Source of the DNA: Isoptericola sp. AK164
GTDB taxonomy: Bacteria; Actinomycetota; Actinomycetes; Actinomycetales; Cellulomonadaceae
DNA length: 64,000 nucleotides
Direction: 5' to 3'
Assembly: GCF_029643425.1 (NCBI RefSeq)
Contig: NZ_CP119106.1
Location: 2,356,001-2,420,000 of the forward strand
The notes beneath the pieces are model-generated. The model made no database searches and had not been told where the DNA came from. It worked only from the letters and a program-made list of their open reading frames with translations. Within the stretch, counting starts at the first letter, position 1. Each line of letters starts with the position of its first letter. A program made the position numbers and the translations under genes. Below, in pieces: positions 52,515-64,000 of this stretch.

Positions 52515-53723
52515 TTGACTGTGCTTATGGAAGGGTTGGCGAAGTTTCCCCCGCGCCCGACAGGGGCCGGAGCGATGTTTCAGCTGTTCCGGGACGGTCG
52601 ACCCCGCACACGAGCGTCCCTGGTCGCCGCCACGGGACAGTCGCGCTCCACCGTCGCCGCGCGCATCGACGCGCTGCGCGCCGTCGGGCTGCTCGCCCCA
52701 GCGGGCGAGGCCTCGAGCACCGGCGGTCGCCCGCCGTCCACCTTCGCCTTCGACCCGACGTCGCGGATCGTGCTCGGCGTGGACCTCGGCGCCACGCACG
52801 CACGCCTCGCGATCACCGACCTCGCCGGAGAGCCCATCGGCGTGCTCCAGGAGCCCCTGTCGATCGCCGACGGCCCCGCGCCCGTGCTCGACTGGGTCGC
52901 CGAAGCGGGTTCCAAGGTTATCGCGCAGGCCGGTCGGCGGGTCGACGAGCTCGCCGGTATCGGCATCGGGCTCCCCGGACCCGTGGACCACACCACCGGC
53001 CGACCGGTGAACCCGCCGATCATGCCCGGCTGGGACGGCACCGACGTCCCGGCCGAGCTCTTCGCCCGGCTCAGAGCGCCCGTCCTCGTGGACAACGACG
53101 TCAACATCATGGCTCTGGGCGAGCACCGCACGGTGTGCGCCTCGGTCGACGACCTGCTGTTCGTCAAGGTCGCGACGGGCATCGGGGCCGGCGTCATCAT
53201 GGACGGCGAGCTGCGGCGCGGCGCCCAGGGCGCCGCCGGCGACCTCGGTCACATCACCGTGCCGCGCGGTTCGGACATCCCCTGCCGGTGCGGGAACACC
53301 GGATGCCTCGAAGCCGTGGCCGGTGGCGCCGCCCTCGTGGCGGACCTGCGGGCCCGCGGCGCGGACGTCAGCAGCACCAGCGACGTCGTGGACCTCGTAC
53401 GGGCCGGGGACGTCGCGGCCGGACAGGCGGTCCGCCAGGCCGGACGCGACATCGGCAGCGTGCTGGCGGCCTCCGTGAGCCTGCTCAACCCGGCGCGCAT
53501 CGTCATCGGCGGCATCCTGTCCGACGCCGGCGAGCACCTCATGGCCGGCATCCGCGAGATCGTCTACCAGCGTTCCCTGCCCCTGGCGACCCAGCACCTG
53601 CGGATCGCCACCACCGGCGCCGGCGCGCAGGCCGGTGTCGTGGGCGCGGCGTTCCTCGTCACCGAGCAGTACCTCGCGGCACCGTCGATCGACGCCCTCA
53701 TCGCCTCGGCCGAGAGCGCCTGA
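52515..53723 (+). CDS. ROK-family transcriptional regulator
   Basis: 402 residues. An N-terminal winged-helix domain (QLFRDGRPRTRASLVAATGQ, SRSTVAARIDALRAVGLL) is fused to a ROK sugar-kinase-like domain with GVDLGATHARLAI (ATP loop), GLPGPVD and the zinc-binding CRCGNTGCLE motif. Such proteins repress sugar or xylose operons and respond to a sugar ligand. It diverges from the ABC operon. TTG 52515 has GAGAGG five bases upstream; ATG 52527 is an alternative without an obvious site. Confidence 0.9.
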   Translation: MTVLMEGLAKFPPRPTGAGAMFQLFRDGRPRTRASLVAATGQSRSTVAARIDALRAVGLLAPAGEASSTGGRPPSTFAFDPTSRIVLGVDLGATHARLAITDLAGEPIGVLQEPLSIADGPAPVLDWVAEAGSKVIAQAGRRVDELAGIGIGLPGPVDHTTGRPVNPPIMPGWDGTDVPAELFARLRAPVLVDNDVNIMALGEHRTVCASVDDLLFVKVATGIGAGVIMDGELRRGAQGAAGDLGHITVPRGSDIPCRCGNTGCLEAVAGGAALVADLRARGADVSSTSDVVDLVRAGDVAAGQAVRQAGRDIGSVLAASVSLLNPARIVIGGILSDAGEHLMAGIREIVYQRSLPLATQHLRIATTGAGAQAGVVGAAFLVTEQYLAAPSIDALIASAESA

Positions 53724-53759
53724 GACACACCGCGGTCCGGCGGGGCGGCCCGGGCACGG

Positions 53760-63999
<10,240 letters not shown>

Positions 64000-64000
64000 C

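Overview
The window is about 72% GC, densely packed, and reads as the chromosome of a high-GC actinobacterium. The protein set (DUF3516 helicase, actinobacterial ilv leader peptide, Ebo cluster, 23S of about 3.1 kb, ITS without tRNA) points to Micrococcales, perhaps Cellulomonadaceae or Promicromonosporaceae. That placement is inference from sequence alone; no database search was possible.

Layout. 1-6.9 kb: the end of an APH(3')-type kinase gene, a Ski2-like helicase, a TauE/SafE permease, a YbaK-type deacylase, YccF, a PLP homeostasis protein and a lipoate ligase with an unusual domain order. Two intergenic palindromes lie here. 6.9-8.7 kb: cimA (citramalate synthase) behind a transcription attenuator. 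8.9-16.1 kb: a seven-gene, translationally coupled Ebo-type operon (eboC, eboA, eboB, eboE, eboF homologues plus an extra TIM-barrel protein). Its first gene encodes an inositol-phosphate-synthase homologue where other Ebo clusters carry a dehydroquinate-synthase-like cyclase (EboD). This is the most interesting system in the window. 16.8-32.5 kb: a loose branched-chain amino acid region (ilvE, leuB, ilvC, ilvN, ilvB with a leader peptide and attenuator, and two different ilvD genes). Between these lie VOC, ASCH and Nudix genes, an ABC exporter, a pterin dehydratase, a duplicated PCD-VOC fusion and a broken GNAT gene. 32.6-36.2 kb: a POT peptide transporter, a photolyase and a GNAT. 36.2-39.5 kb: gatCAB. 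39.7-45.6 kb: one rRNA operon (16S-23S-5S, minus strand) with promoter, processing stem and terminator. 45.7-53.7 kb: a GNAT, then a sugar or cyclitol uptake and catabolism locus (isomerase, Gfo/Idh dehydrogenase, binding protein, permease, ATPase) divergent from a ROK regulator. 53.8-56.2 kb: ligA. 56.2-64 kb: a giant FG-GAP/RHS secreted protein that runs to the window edge.

How it fits together. cimA, ilvBNC, ilvD (two copies), ilvE and leuB cover most of isoleucine, valine and leucine synthesis. The two entry points (cimA, ilvB) each carry an intrinsic attenuator. The Ebo-type operon looks like a pathway that makes a cyclitol phosphate, attaches it to or processes it with a prenyl carrier, and moves or trims it; the product is unknown. 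Many start codons sit 6-7 bases after a TANNNT-like -10 box with no Shine-Dalgarno, so leaderless transcription appears common here. That pattern was used to choose several starts.
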